Assembly: GCF_033878955.1 (NCBI RefSeq)
Contig: NZ_CP138858.1
Location: 434,001-498,000, forward strand
DNA length: 64,000 nucleotides
DNA from: Coraliomargarita algicola
GTDB lineage: Bacteria; Verrucomicrobiota; Verrucomicrobiia; Opitutales; Coraliomargaritaceae
Direction: 5' to 3'
The position numbers and the translations under genes are program-made. The notes below the pieces were generated by a model. The model worked only from the letters and a program-made list of their open reading frames with translations. It was not told the DNA's origin and ran no database searches. Every line of letters begins with the position of its first letter. The first letter of the stretch is position 1. Positions 9,098 to 17,169 of this stretch are shown here, piece after piece.

Positions 9098-9769
9098 CTA
9101 TAGCCATTCATCTGACGGAAATATCCCCATCTGATAGGCTGTTCGAACCGCTGCAGGAGCGTTCCGAACATTCAGTTTCTCGTAGATATGGCGCACATGT
9201 GCGTCCACGGTCGAATAGCTGATAAAGAGCTTATCACTAATCTCTTTTTTCATATCACCATCAGCTAACAGCTCCAATACTTGCAGCTCGCGTTTTGACA
9301 GCAGCTTTTTAACGGCCGATTTCGATGGCTTCTCCCTCAGGTTTTTCAGTAGATACTTAGCGAGAGAGGGATCGATGCTGGCATCACCATTCACGACATT
9401 ACGAATAGCTTCCTTAATCTGTTGGGAAGTGGAAGACTTTAAAAGATACCCCGAAACGCCTAAAGTAATGGCACGCATGACGTCTGCTTGGGCATCCGAC
9501 TGGCTGAGCACAATGATCTTCACTCCGTCGGCCTCATCCTGAATCAAGGGAATCGCATCGAGCCCACTCATACCAGGCAGGCACAAATCGAGTAAAACAA
9601 TGTCTGGGCGGGCTGAGGCACGCCCTTCAGTAAGGCTCGCGATCGCCTTTTCAGCGGTGCCGAATTGACTCAACATCTCCATATCCGTCTCTCGACCAAT
9701 CGCGAGGTTCATCACGTCACGGTATTCGGCATTATCTTCGACTAATAATATTTGGATAGGCTTTTTCAT
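9098..9769 (-). CDS. NarL/LuxR-type response regulator
   Basis: This 223-residue two-domain regulator has a receiver with acidic residues E11-D12, phosphoacceptor D61 (VLLDLCLPGMSG) and K111 (GYLLKSS). A LuxR/NarL helix-turn-helix covers about residues 157-215 (LSKRELQVLELLADG, then SYSTVDAHVRHIYEKL). It follows the sensor kinase gene by 11 bp on the same strand and is its evident partner. The intact sulfatase lies downstream on the same strand, so polysaccharide-utilisation genes are plausible targets. An odd GRASARP segment at about residues 49-55, just before the phosphoacceptor strand, is encoded by a 20-bp hairpin (9606-9625). Confidence 0.92.
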   Translation of the reverse strand: MKKPIQILLVEDNAEYRDVMNLAIGRETDMEMLSQFGTAEKAIASLTEGRASARPDIVLLDLCLPGMSGLDAIPLIQDEADGVKIIVLSQSDAQADVMRAITLGVSGYLLKSSTSQQIKEAIRNVVNGDASIDPSLAKYLLKNLREKPSKSAVKKLLSKRELQVLELLADGDMKKEISDKLFISYSTVDAHVRHIYEKLNVRNAPAAVRTAYQMGIFPSDEWL

Positions 9770-9780
9770 GGGATATGTTC

Positions 9781-11700
9781 TTACACTTTGAGTTTTAAAT
9801 AAATGACTGTTCCTCCGGCATCAGGATGTTCGACGGAAGCCCTCGCTCGCATCAAGCGTGCGCGCCTCCGCAAAGAACGAGGCAAATCACCAGTAAAACC
9901 ACAGCCATTATCGGCAACAATTAAAGTAACCTCCTTCTTATTTCCGCTAAAACGAATTTGAACTGATGTCGCCTTCGCATGCCGGACGACATTAACCAAG
10001 GACTCTTTAAAAAACAAGTAGAGATCAATGCGCTTCCTTCGTTTTAAGTCATTAAATATCTGCTCATTCTCAATCGTTAGCTCATGTGGAATGTCTACCA
10101 AGAGACGACGCGCCTCACGCTTGATATCATCAACCAGATCATCACAAATCCCCTTTGCCCCAAGCATATTGGAACAATAACGCGCGGCCGCTCCGGTGCG
10201 CTCGGTCAAACCACGGATTTTCTGAAGTATGTCGTCCAATGGCTCTGGAGTCGCAATCGACTCCCGGGCCAGGTCACTTAGTATTCCAATAGAATGCAAA
10301 TTGGCTCCTAATTCGTCATGTAGGTTCGCAGCGATACGCTCACGTATAATGGCTTCTTTTCGAATGGCTTGCAAACGACTATACAGGATTACAAAGCCCG
10401 ACCCGACCAGTGCCAAGGCCACGATCCATCGCATCCAACTCAAAATGACTTTTTGACGCATGTATTTTAGGTTCAGCGCAGCCTCCAAGTGCTTAAGCTC
10501 AAGCTCCAAATCATTTCTCAAGGCCAACTCTTCCATCCATCTTCGTGTCGGCAGTATCGCTCCGTATGCGTTTAAACCATCCGTGAGCTGCTCAGGTGAG
10601 CGATAGGCTTCAAGCGAAGAGTCCACCCAGGTCTTTTTACCCAGGGCGGCATTCTGTCCCGATGAGATTAGCTCGATTTCAGAAAAACCAATTCTCGACA
10701 AGCGCTCGGAGACTCCGAACGAGACATTTTTTTCAACAGTTACTAAGCGAACAAAACGACAATTCGTCTCAGGCAAATTCCACATCATGATCGGCCCCGT
10801 ATCGGAGATCCTCTTCACGCGGTAATCCAATAATACCATCGCATCCGAAAAATCAGCTTGATTGGCTCCTTCAATTCGCATGTGCCGCGGAATACCTAGA
10901 TCACCAAAATACGCTTGAGGCACATGATTACTCTGATGCACCGCATGCAGTCGAATCCCCGAAATCGGGTAAGCCGCCCCCAAATCAATGTAAATGTCGG
11001 GGCTTTCACCAAATCCGCTCAAATACCCTAAACTCTGATGCCCGGACGCTGTATCCATTAAATAGGGAACGCTTCCATCGACCAGGAAGCGACTCGCCCA
11101 AGCGCCCGAAGGATCCCGAGGCCTCTGAAAGGAAAATTTAACCGGGCGACGCAAAGCGACATTTTGCAATCCGCTAAAAACCATGATTTCCGCAAGTTGA
11201 AATACATATCGTTCGTCATGCACTCGCTTCGACATACGGGTGACTTCAAGCCTGACCCACGAAGCCTTGGTAGCTTCTATCGGAAGTACTAATGGATAGA
11301 TCGACTTCAGGGTATCCTCCGCTTCATATTCGGCCACGACCACACCTTCTTGGTCTTCAAGCGTCCCAGCCCGTACGCGAAACGCAGCGGGGAACGCATT
11401 CGCCCGAAAGCCTGCCTCCATATCACGCCAAAGCACAGGGACTAACGCGATCTCGTCAATCAATCGCCCTTGGCCCAAATCGATCTCAATCCAAAGAGGT
11501 TCGTCATCCTGCAGAAACGGGCGCGAATGAAAGCCGATCGCCCCCACGCCTCCGCGCAAGCTCGGATACGCGAGTCCGCTAAGCTCTAAATTGATCGCCT
11601 CTTTCCGAGCCTCCAAGTCCGAAATAGATCGCTCGTCCGCTTGAGCAGGCGCACTCAGACAGCAGGACACAAAGATTATGCAGAATAATACGCGAATCAT
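9781..11700 (-). CDS. NarL-type sensor histidine kinase with two discoidin-like periplasmic domains
   Basis: From ATG 11700 the protein is 639 residues with a signal peptide (to about residue 21). Two successive beta-rich modules (about 55-178 and 179-348) follow, each ending in the 'WVRLEVTR...AEIMVFS' or 'RFVRLVTVE...SEIELISS' pattern of F5/8 type C (discoidin) domains. Then come a helical segment, one membrane helix (about 420-440) and a HisKA_3 dimerisation region with phosphoacceptor His461 in LHDELGANLHS. The ATPase domain has ESLVNVVRHA and VADNGCGF. Discoidin domains often bind glycans, so a carbohydrate ligand is inferred. An upstream ATG (11763) adds 21 residues before the signal peptide and is rejected. 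The partner regulator is the next gene. Confidence 0.85.
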   Translation of the reverse strand: MIRVLFCIIFVSCCLSAPAQADERSISDLEARKEAINLELSGLAYPSLRGGVGAIGFHSRPFLQDDEPLWIEIDLGQGRLIDEIALVPVLWRDMEAGFRANAFPAAFRVRAGTLEDQEGVVVAEYEAEDTLKSIYPLVLPIEATKASWVRLEVTRMSKRVHDERYVFQLAEIMVFSGLQNVALRRPVKFSFQRPRDPSGAWASRFLVDGSVPYLMDTASGHQSLGYLSGFGESPDIYIDLGAAYPISGIRLHAVHQSNHVPQAYFGDLGIPRHMRIEGANQADFSDAMVLLDYRVKRISDTGPIMMWNLPETNCRFVRLVTVEKNVSFGVSERLSRIGFSEIELISSGQNAALGKKTWVDSSLEAYRSPEQLTDGLNAYGAILPTRRWMEELALRNDLELELKHLEAALNLKYMRQKVILSWMRWIVALALVGSGFVILYSRLQAIRKEAIIRERIAANLHDELGANLHSIGILSDLARESIATPEPLDDILQKIRGLTERTGAAARYCSNMLGAKGICDDLVDDIKREARRLLVDIPHELTIENEQIFNDLKRRKRIDLYLFFKESLVNVVRHAKATSVQIRFSGNKKEVTLIVADNGCGFTGDLPRSLRRRARLMRARASVEHPDAGGTVIYLKLKV

Positions 11701-11806
11701 GAAATTTATAACTAAACAGCAATTTCGAATAGAGCAAACAAGTATCCCAAGTCCCGACGACAAGGCCTAAGTGATCATCTATGATCCGAGAAAATATCCA
11801 GCTTTT

Positions 11807-11822
11807 TTATGCGTACACGTAA
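11807..11822. promoter_or_regulatory. candidate operator palindrome (PEP-CTERM gene 1)
   Basis: TTATGCGTACACGTAA matches its own reverse complement at 12 of 16 positions, and all mismatches are purine/pyrimidine-conserving, centred on GTAC. The 19-mer ATGCGTACACGTAATAGAC (11809-11827) recurs exactly at 12788-12806 upstream of the paralogous gene, while the flanks differ. This supports a conserved regulatory site. Confidence 0.5.
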
Positions 11823-11915
11823 TAGACTGAGTCAGCGTGATTTGTTACAGTATTGGTGGATCGACTGGCTAAATAGTTTTAGAACCCCTGAATGTTAAAT
11901 CAAACCAAAGAAAAA

Positions 11916-12686
11916 ATGAAAACCACACTGATTACCCTCACCGCATCACTGCTACTAGCAACCGCTGCACAGGCGTCGACACTTATCTACTCCGACACGT
12001 TCGACAACGACGGACTCGCCACGAATACAGGCACGGGTGGAGGTCTCGTGAATAATTCAATTGCAGGAACTAAATCCTGGGCCGATGATGGGAATCTGCA
12101 ATTCGTTATTGGCACTGGCTCTCAGTATCAGCAGCGAGCGATGGCCTATTCTGAAAACGGATTTCAATCAGATGATGGTTTTGAACTCTCCGTCAGCTAC
12201 TTTTATACTAGTGACGGTGGAGATAGTCAAATTTCCTTCGGCTTAGTGAGTGATGATACGAATTTAAGCACATATGCTGGCTTTTCCCCTTACACAGAGG
12301 ATACCTCCGTTTACAGTTTTGGCGTCAATACAGAAAATAAAAGTCTCGTTTTCACGAATGCCTCATCTGCTTCGATCTTGGATACTGACACTGGCACTCT
12401 GATGGACGCTGGAGTTGGTGCTTTTACTGTTGATATGAGTATCACCGCTGATGGATCAGGCGGAGCGGACTGGTCATGGTCAATCGGCGGTGTAGACCAA
12501 GGATCTGGAAACATTGCAGCATTTGATTTCAGTAAAACCTTTCACTTTGTCGCATACGGCCAAGACGATCAGGGCAACAAAGGAATCAATTCGGTGTCTA
12601 TCTCTGCCATCCCCGAACCCAGCAGCTACGCACTGCTTGCTGGTATCCTCGGCTTGAGCTATGTAATGGTACGCCGTCGTAATTAA
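11916..12686 (+). CDS. PEP-CTERM sorting domain protein (tandem paralog 1)
   Basis: From ATG 11916 the protein is 256 residues: a signal peptide (MKTTLITLTASLLLATAAQA), a beta-rich secreted region starting STLIYSDTFDNDG, and a C-terminal PEP-CTERM signal (AIPEPSSYALLAGILGLSYV followed by MVRRRN). PEP-CTERM proteins are processed by an exosortase and are often surface or matrix glycoproteins. The body resembles a concanavalin-like or lectin fold, but no catalytic motif is recognised. An in-frame ATG at 11892 would add eight polar residues before the signal peptide and is not preferred. The next gene is a close paralog, sharing long identical stretches such as DTFDNDGLATNTGTG and the DFSK-FHFVAYGQDDQG block. 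Confidence 0.88.
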   Translation: MKTTLITLTASLLLATAAQASTLIYSDTFDNDGLATNTGTGGGLVNNSIAGTKSWADDGNLQFVIGTGSQYQQRAMAYSENGFQSDDGFELSVSYFYTSDGGDSQISFGLVSDDTNLSTYAGFSPYTEDTSVYSFGVNTENKSLVFTNASSASILDTDTGTLMDAGVGAFTVDMSITADGSGGADWSWSIGGVDQGSGNIAAFDFSKTFHFVAYGQDDQGNKGINSVSISAIPEPSSYALLAGILGLSYVMVRRRN

Positions 12687-12706
12687 TTCATTACACCAGG
12701 GCAAAG

Positions 12707-12740
12707 CCACCTGCACTAGTTGCAGGTGGTCTTTTTTTTT
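12707..12740 (+). terminator. rho-independent terminator
   Basis: CCACCTGCA (12707-12715) pairs with TGCAGGTGG (12721-12729) and is followed by a T-tract (12732-12740). It lies 20 bp after the first PEP-CTERM gene. Confidence 0.9.
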
Positions 12741-12785
12741 GGGGGATTTCCCTGGCAGTCGAAGCGACACGGGCACCCAACAAAA

Positions 12786-12801
12786 CCATGCGTACACGTA
12801 A
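12786..12801. promoter_or_regulatory. candidate operator palindrome (PEP-CTERM gene 2)
   Basis: CCATGCGTACACGTAA is the second copy of the palindromic core. It shares an exact 19-mer with the site at 11809-11827 and lies 135 bp upstream of the second PEP-CTERM start. Confidence 0.48.
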
Positions 12802-12935
12802 TAGACATAATTGGATAATATCGTTAGAATATACGCTACTCAATGATTTGTAAGTTATTATATCTTATAATCATTTCATATTCACCTCATAAACCAGAAT
12901 ACAACACATACTCCCTTCAAATTAATACTAATAAA

Positions 12936-13724
12936 ATGAAGACAACACTGACTACACTCACCGCATCCCTGCTACTGGCAACCGCCGGACATGCAGCCAC
13001 AATCATCTACTCCGACACCTTCGACAACGACGGGCTCGCCACCAACACAGGCACTGGTGATGGACTGGTGAACAATTCAATTGCCGGCACTAAATCCTGG
13101 GCCGATGATGGGGGCCTGCAATACGTGACTGGCGCCGGCACGAATTACAAGGAGAGAGCATTGATCTATTCTTCGAATAGTTTCCAGTCAACGGGAGGTT
13201 TTGAGCTGACCGTTAATTATAGCCAGTCAAGTTATGGAGGTGCAAGTGCGATGGCGTTTGGACTCTTGAGTGATGATACTAATTTCTCTAGCTACAATAA
13301 ATACAATCCCTTCTTAGATGATAACGGTGCTGGTGCGCAAACTCCCAATGACAGCAACACGTATGGCTTTGGTGTGACGAACTCAACCGGAAACCTCACA
13401 TTCACAGACGGCGCAAACCAGACGAACTTGACGACTGGAAGCGAATTGACTTTGGGCACACACACTATCGTCATGAGCTTTGAAAATGATGGCTCTGGTG
13501 GAGCCGATTGGTCATGGACCTTCGATGGATCGAGCCGAGGCTCCGGTAATATAGCCACATTTGACTTCAGCAAAGATTTCCATTTCGTCGCTTACGGACA
13601 GGATGATCAAGGTCTTAAAGCGATCAATTCAGTGACACTCTCTGCCGTTCCAGAGCCCAGCAGCTACGCGCTGCTGGCCGGTCTCCTCGGCTTGAGCTAT
13701 GTAATGGTTCATCGCCGCAAGTAA
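12936..13724 (+). CDS. PEP-CTERM sorting domain protein (tandem paralog 2)
   Basis: From ATG 12936 the 262-residue protein has a signal peptide ending AGHA, a beta-rich body starting ATIIYSDTFDNDG, and the C-terminal signal VPEPSSYALLAGLLGLSYV with a basic MVHRRK tail. It is a clear duplicate of the preceding gene, with near-identical N- and C-termini and a diverged middle. A longer frame from 12843 adds 31 residues of a poor hydrophobic leader and is rejected. It has its own terminator and upstream palindrome copy, so the two genes are probably separate transcripts in one regulon. Confidence 0.88.
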   Translation: MKTTLTTLTASLLLATAGHAATIIYSDTFDNDGLATNTGTGDGLVNNSIAGTKSWADDGGLQYVTGAGTNYKERALIYSSNSFQSTGGFELTVNYSQSSYGGASAMAFGLLSDDTNFSSYNKYNPFLDDNGAGAQTPNDSNTYGFGVTNSTGNLTFTDGANQTNLTTGSELTLGTHTIVMSFENDGSGGADWSWTFDGSSRGSGNIATFDFSKDFHFVAYGQDDQGLKAINSVTLSAVPEPSSYALLAGLLGLSYVMVHRRK

Positions 13725-13752
13725 AGTTTTTCAACAGGGTTATATAGGGTAA

Positions 13753-13786
13753 GGTCGCCTGCACAGGTTGCAGGCGGCCTTTTTTT
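13753..13786 (+). terminator. rho-independent terminator
   Basis: CGCCTGCA (13756-13763) pairs with TGCAGGCG (13769-13776), flanked by GG/CC and followed by TTTTTTT (13780-13786). It ends the second PEP-CTERM gene. Confidence 0.9.
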
Positions 13787-13967
13787 GGGGTTCATCATTT
13801 GTTTGGGAAGCGAAGCTTGAAACAGGCAAGCTGCCCAACTCTCAGTATCAGCAGACTACATACTGACCTCCATCAGGAGTAGCTCCGCTCGAGATAACTG
13901 AGCAATGACGTCTTCTTAACAGGAGACGGGACTCTTGACCCGATTTACGACGGTCCGACTTAGGCTC

Positions 13968-13993
13968 GGAGCATGGACAAGTGTCCATGCTCC
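13968..13993. repeat. perfect 12-bp inverted repeat (REP-like)
   Basis: GGAGCATGGACA, a 2-nt loop and TGTCCATGCTCC form a perfect hairpin in non-coding DNA. There is no T-tract, so it is read as a dispersed palindromic element and not a terminator. Confidence 0.6.
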
Positions 13994-14214
13994 TGTCCTC
14001 CTGCAATGAGTTTCATTCAGTCGGCATAGATGACCTATTCTGAACCGCTTAACGATCAGAAGCAGCATAACGTAGTGGGAGCATCCTGCTCCCGTGCCTA
14101 GTGCCTTTAAGCTAGCTGGAAGCTGCGGCTACCTGCTGTCTCAAAAGCACAGAGACTTTAGAGAAACGCTATACAGTCCGTAAGATAAACATAGGCACCC
14201 TCACTTTTGACGAA

Positions 14215-15672
14215 TCACTTCAGCTCTAAACAGAGAACTGTGGCAATCGGATCCAATGGATCTGCGGGCAACTGAACCGTCACAAGCTCTTGTGTCTGCT
14301 CAAAGGAAAGATTCACATCTGGCGCAGCCACCAGATAGGCCTTGCTCACGGTATCTTCACAGTCCGAGAGCGTGAATTCACCGTCAGGCCATTCAAATAG
14401 ATGGAAGTACACTTTCTCATCTTTACCAGTGGCGAGCCATTCATAGTTCATTTCAAGAGTGACTTTTTTATCTTTTCCAGCACCCGTGAGTGCCGCCTTC
14501 CTCGCCTGCTCTTTCATCTCAGCGAGGGACTCTTGGTTGACTTCCCCCACCCCCTTGAAGACAGTCGGCTCCGCTCCATAAATCGCTTCGCCATTCACTT
14601 TCAGCCACTCGCCGGCCTCTTGCAAAATACGGACACTCTCAGCGGGTATGCTGCCCTCACCCGTCGGCCCAATATTAAGCAAGAATGTGCCCCCTTTACT
14701 CACGACCTCGACTAACTGCTGAATGACGCGCTTCGAAGACTTCCAATTATTGTCATCCGCGGTGTATCCCCAAGAATGATTCAGCGTCATACACGTTTCC
14801 CAGTATGGCCAAGGGCTTACTTCTGGAATTTCACGATCTTTATAGGAGAGGTAGCTGACACCGAGCGCCGCAAGCTCATCGCGCTTCTCGCGAGGAAGCG
14901 AAGCAGTGTTTCTGCCATTATAGCGGACACGACTATTGATGAGAACGCTCGGATTGATCGCATTGACAGCTTCTACAAACCGCTTCGAATCGTCGAAATC
15001 CATACCGAAAGGCGTATCGAACCAGATGAGTGCTGGCTCGTATTTAGATACAATTTCTTGCACTTGCGGGATTGCCAATTGCTCAAAGTAATTGTGCTGA
15101 TCTCCCTCCTCGCCATCATTCAGTTGGGCATCGTCCCACGCGCGCCTCTTGGCAATACCGCCAAGGTGATACCAGTCCTGAGCTTGTGAATAGTAGAGCC
15201 CCAAGGCGATACCATGGCGATCACAGGCTTCTTTCAATTCTTTGATGATATCGAGCCCATAAGGGGTTGCATCGACCATATTGAAGTCACTCACTTCGGA
15301 CTCGAATAAAGCAAAGCCATCGTGGTGCTTACTGGTAATAACAATATACTTCATGCCCGCGTTCTTCGCGAGTAGCACCCACTCATCCGCATCAAACTGA
15401 ACCGGATCAAAGCCTTCGGCGAGTTTCTTATATTCAGCCAGCGGAATCTCTTCCCGCAGCATCACCCATTCCCCCCGCGCCAAATGCGAATAGAGCCCCC
15501 AGTGAATAAACATGCCGTATTTCACTTCATCATACCAAGCCCCTGGATCGGATGGCTTAGGCTCAAAATCAAGCTTCGGCTTTGTTGAGGCCCATAGCAT
15601 GGGAGCCGTCAAATAGAGCACACCACTAACAACTAAAATGGTTCGGTTAAGTATTTTCTTAAATAATTTCAT
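14215..15672 (-). CDS. GH29 alpha-L-fucosidase, secreted
   Basis: This 485-residue protein has a signal peptide (cleavage near MLWAS) followed by the GH29 barrel: DEVKYGMFIHWGLYS, YIVITSKHHDGFALF with HHDGF at 116-120, and the nucleophile candidate Asp219 in ALIWFDTPFG. GH29 enzymes are retaining exo-fucosidases. The C-terminal region (about 380-485) is a beta-sandwich typical of the family. It is the last gene of a minus-strand run of sulfatase, beta-helix and GH172 genes spaced 22-81 bp apart, which suggests removal of terminal fucose after desulfation. The acid/base residue cannot be assigned by eye. Confidence 0.9.
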   Translation of the reverse strand: MKLFKKILNRTILVVSGVLYLTAPMLWASTKPKLDFEPKPSDPGAWYDEVKYGMFIHWGLYSHLARGEWVMLREEIPLAEYKKLAEGFDPVQFDADEWVLLAKNAGMKYIVITSKHHDGFALFESEVSDFNMVDATPYGLDIIKELKEACDRHGIALGLYYSQAQDWYHLGGIAKRRAWDDAQLNDGEEGDQHNYFEQLAIPQVQEIVSKYEPALIWFDTPFGMDFDDSKRFVEAVNAINPSVLINSRVRYNGRNTASLPREKRDELAALGVSYLSYKDREIPEVSPWPYWETCMTLNHSWGYTADDNNWKSSKRVIQQLVEVVSKGGTFLLNIGPTGEGSIPAESVRILQEAGEWLKVNGEAIYGAEPTVFKGVGEVNQESLAEMKEQARKAALTGAGKDKKVTLEMNYEWLATGKDEKVYFHLFEWPDGEFTLSDCEDTVSKAYLVAAPDVNLSFEQTQELVTVQLPADPLDPIATVLCLELK

Positions 15673-15699
15673 ATCAAATGCACTCCAATCCTTATTTCT

Positions 15700-17088
15700 T
15701 CAAAGCTTCGCTTTGGCTTTGGCCCTCGCGCTGGATAAAGCCTTGCTGGACGGTTCAGTCGGCAAGCTAGCCTTCCAATGATCAAGTTTATCGCTCAAAG
15801 CTTGGACGACCTCTGGAAACCTAGCCGACACGTCCTGCGTCTCTGCCCAGTCTGCTTCTAAATTGTAGAGCTCCAGCTTCCCCTGCTCCTTATTGACGAG
15901 CAGCTTCCATTTCCCGTCACGAACCGCTAGCGACGGCCATGTATAAGCCTGATTATCTCCGCCTCTCCATTCCCAGAAAATTGGTTTCGTTCTGCTAAAG
16001 CCTTCGCCCTTAAATGCAGACAGCACATTCTCCCCGTCAGGCTGATAGTCTTCCGGCAGCGGCACACCTGCGGCAGCCAAGAAAGTCGGGAGCAGATCCA
16101 CCGCTGTGAGCACCGAAGTCTCGTCGACGACTCCTGCGGGAGTCACATTAGGCCAGCGCACGATAAAAGGCACACGAATACCACCGGAAAACAACGAACG
16201 TTTCCGACCTTTTAAACCACCCGTTTCACCGACTGAATAGTATTTCCCGAAACCATCTGATTCTTTATGATTTTTATCATCGGTTGTAATTTCTGGGCCA
16301 TTATCGGTCGAAAAAACTAGCAGTGTGTTGTCATCGATATCCAATTCTCGAAGCAGTTTCATAATCCGGCCAACCGCTTCATCCCCTTCAGCAATCACCG
16401 ACGCGTAAACCTGCTGGCGTTCGTTTAAGGCATTGAATTTCTCTAAGTAATGCGGCTGCGGGTAATGCGCCGTATGCACTTCATGCAGCCATAAATTCAC
16501 AAAAAACGGCTGCGGATGAAACTCACGAATAAAGCTTTCCGCGTGATCCACAGACGCGAGGCCCCCTTTCTTAATCTCATTCACCTTCGAACCATTGAAA
16601 GTTGCAAAACAATCATAGCCATACAGGTCTTCCGTCGGAGAGTCGCCCGAGCTACCGAGGTGCCATTTGCCGAAGTGCCCGGTGACGTAGCCTGCCTTTT
16701 GCAACATACGCGGCAAGCTGGGCGCCTCGACATCCAGCCAATCCGGCATACCTCGTTTAATATGCGCTTTAACTCCCTGGAAATGCTGATGAATGCTATG
16801 CCGAGCGGGAAACTGCCCCGTCATCACAGCGACCCGACTCGGGGAGCACACGGGGCTGTTCACGGTAAAATTGGCAAAATCCATTCCCTCCTTTGCCATA
16901 CGATCCAGATTCGGCGTTTCACAAAAGCTGCTGCCGTGAATACCCACATCGCCATAGCCCCAATCATCGGCAAAGATGAAAATGATGTTGGGACGACGAC
17001 TCTCAATTGCTTCAGTTTGGCATTGAATGCCTAAGAGGAAGCAAGCCACCAGGGCCAATGCAGATTTGGGTGAGTTCAGAAATGTCAT
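15700..17088 (-). CDS. secreted S1 family sulfatase
   Basis: This 462-residue sulfatase has a signal peptide (residues about 1-28) and metal-binding PNIIFIFADDWGYGD. The formylglycine site is CSPSR at residue 81, followed by VAVMTG, with the distal LLVFSTDNGPE motif and GGIRVPFIVRWP loop. It is full length for the family, and the C-terminus is unusually Ala/Lys rich. It lies 27 bp upstream of the GH29 fucosidase and 81 bp downstream of the beta-helix gene, on one strand, so it is probably co-transcribed. It is expected to act in the periplasm or outside the cell on a sulfated sugar; regiospecificity cannot be read from sequence. Confidence 0.92.
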   Translation of the reverse strand: MTFLNSPKSALALVACFLLGIQCQTEAIESRRPNIIFIFADDWGYGDVGIHGSSFCETPNLDRMAKEGMDFANFTVNSPVCSPSRVAVMTGQFPARHSIHQHFQGVKAHIKRGMPDWLDVEAPSLPRMLQKAGYVTGHFGKWHLGSSGDSPTEDLYGYDCFATFNGSKVNEIKKGGLASVDHAESFIREFHPQPFFVNLWLHEVHTAHYPQPHYLEKFNALNERQQVYASVIAEGDEAVGRIMKLLRELDIDDNTLLVFSTDNGPEITTDDKNHKESDGFGKYYSVGETGGLKGRKRSLFSGGIRVPFIVRWPNVTPAGVVDETSVLTAVDLLPTFLAAAGVPLPEDYQPDGENVLSAFKGEGFSRTKPIFWEWRGGDNQAYTWPSLAVRDGKWKLLVNKEQGKLELYNLEADWAETQDVSARFPEVVQALSDKLDHWKASLPTEPSSKALSSARAKAKAKL

Positions 17089-17169
17089 AGCAAGCTATAA
17101 TAACATTAAAAGAGGCCGAGAGCCGACAATATGGCTAGAAGTGCTTGCTTCATCGTATTTCCAAACAGA

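Larger units (their letters stand above)
13725..14214. other. 490-bp intergenic stretch with palindromic repeats
   Basis: No gene is seen. The stretch holds a terminator (13753-13786), a perfect inverted repeat GGAGCATGGACA/TGTCCATGCTCC (13968-13993) and a smaller one, GGGAGCA/TGCTCCC (14077-14093). The latter sits in wording typical of dispersed REP-like elements. It separates the convergent PEP-CTERM pair and the minus-strand polysaccharide locus. Confidence 0.6.
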
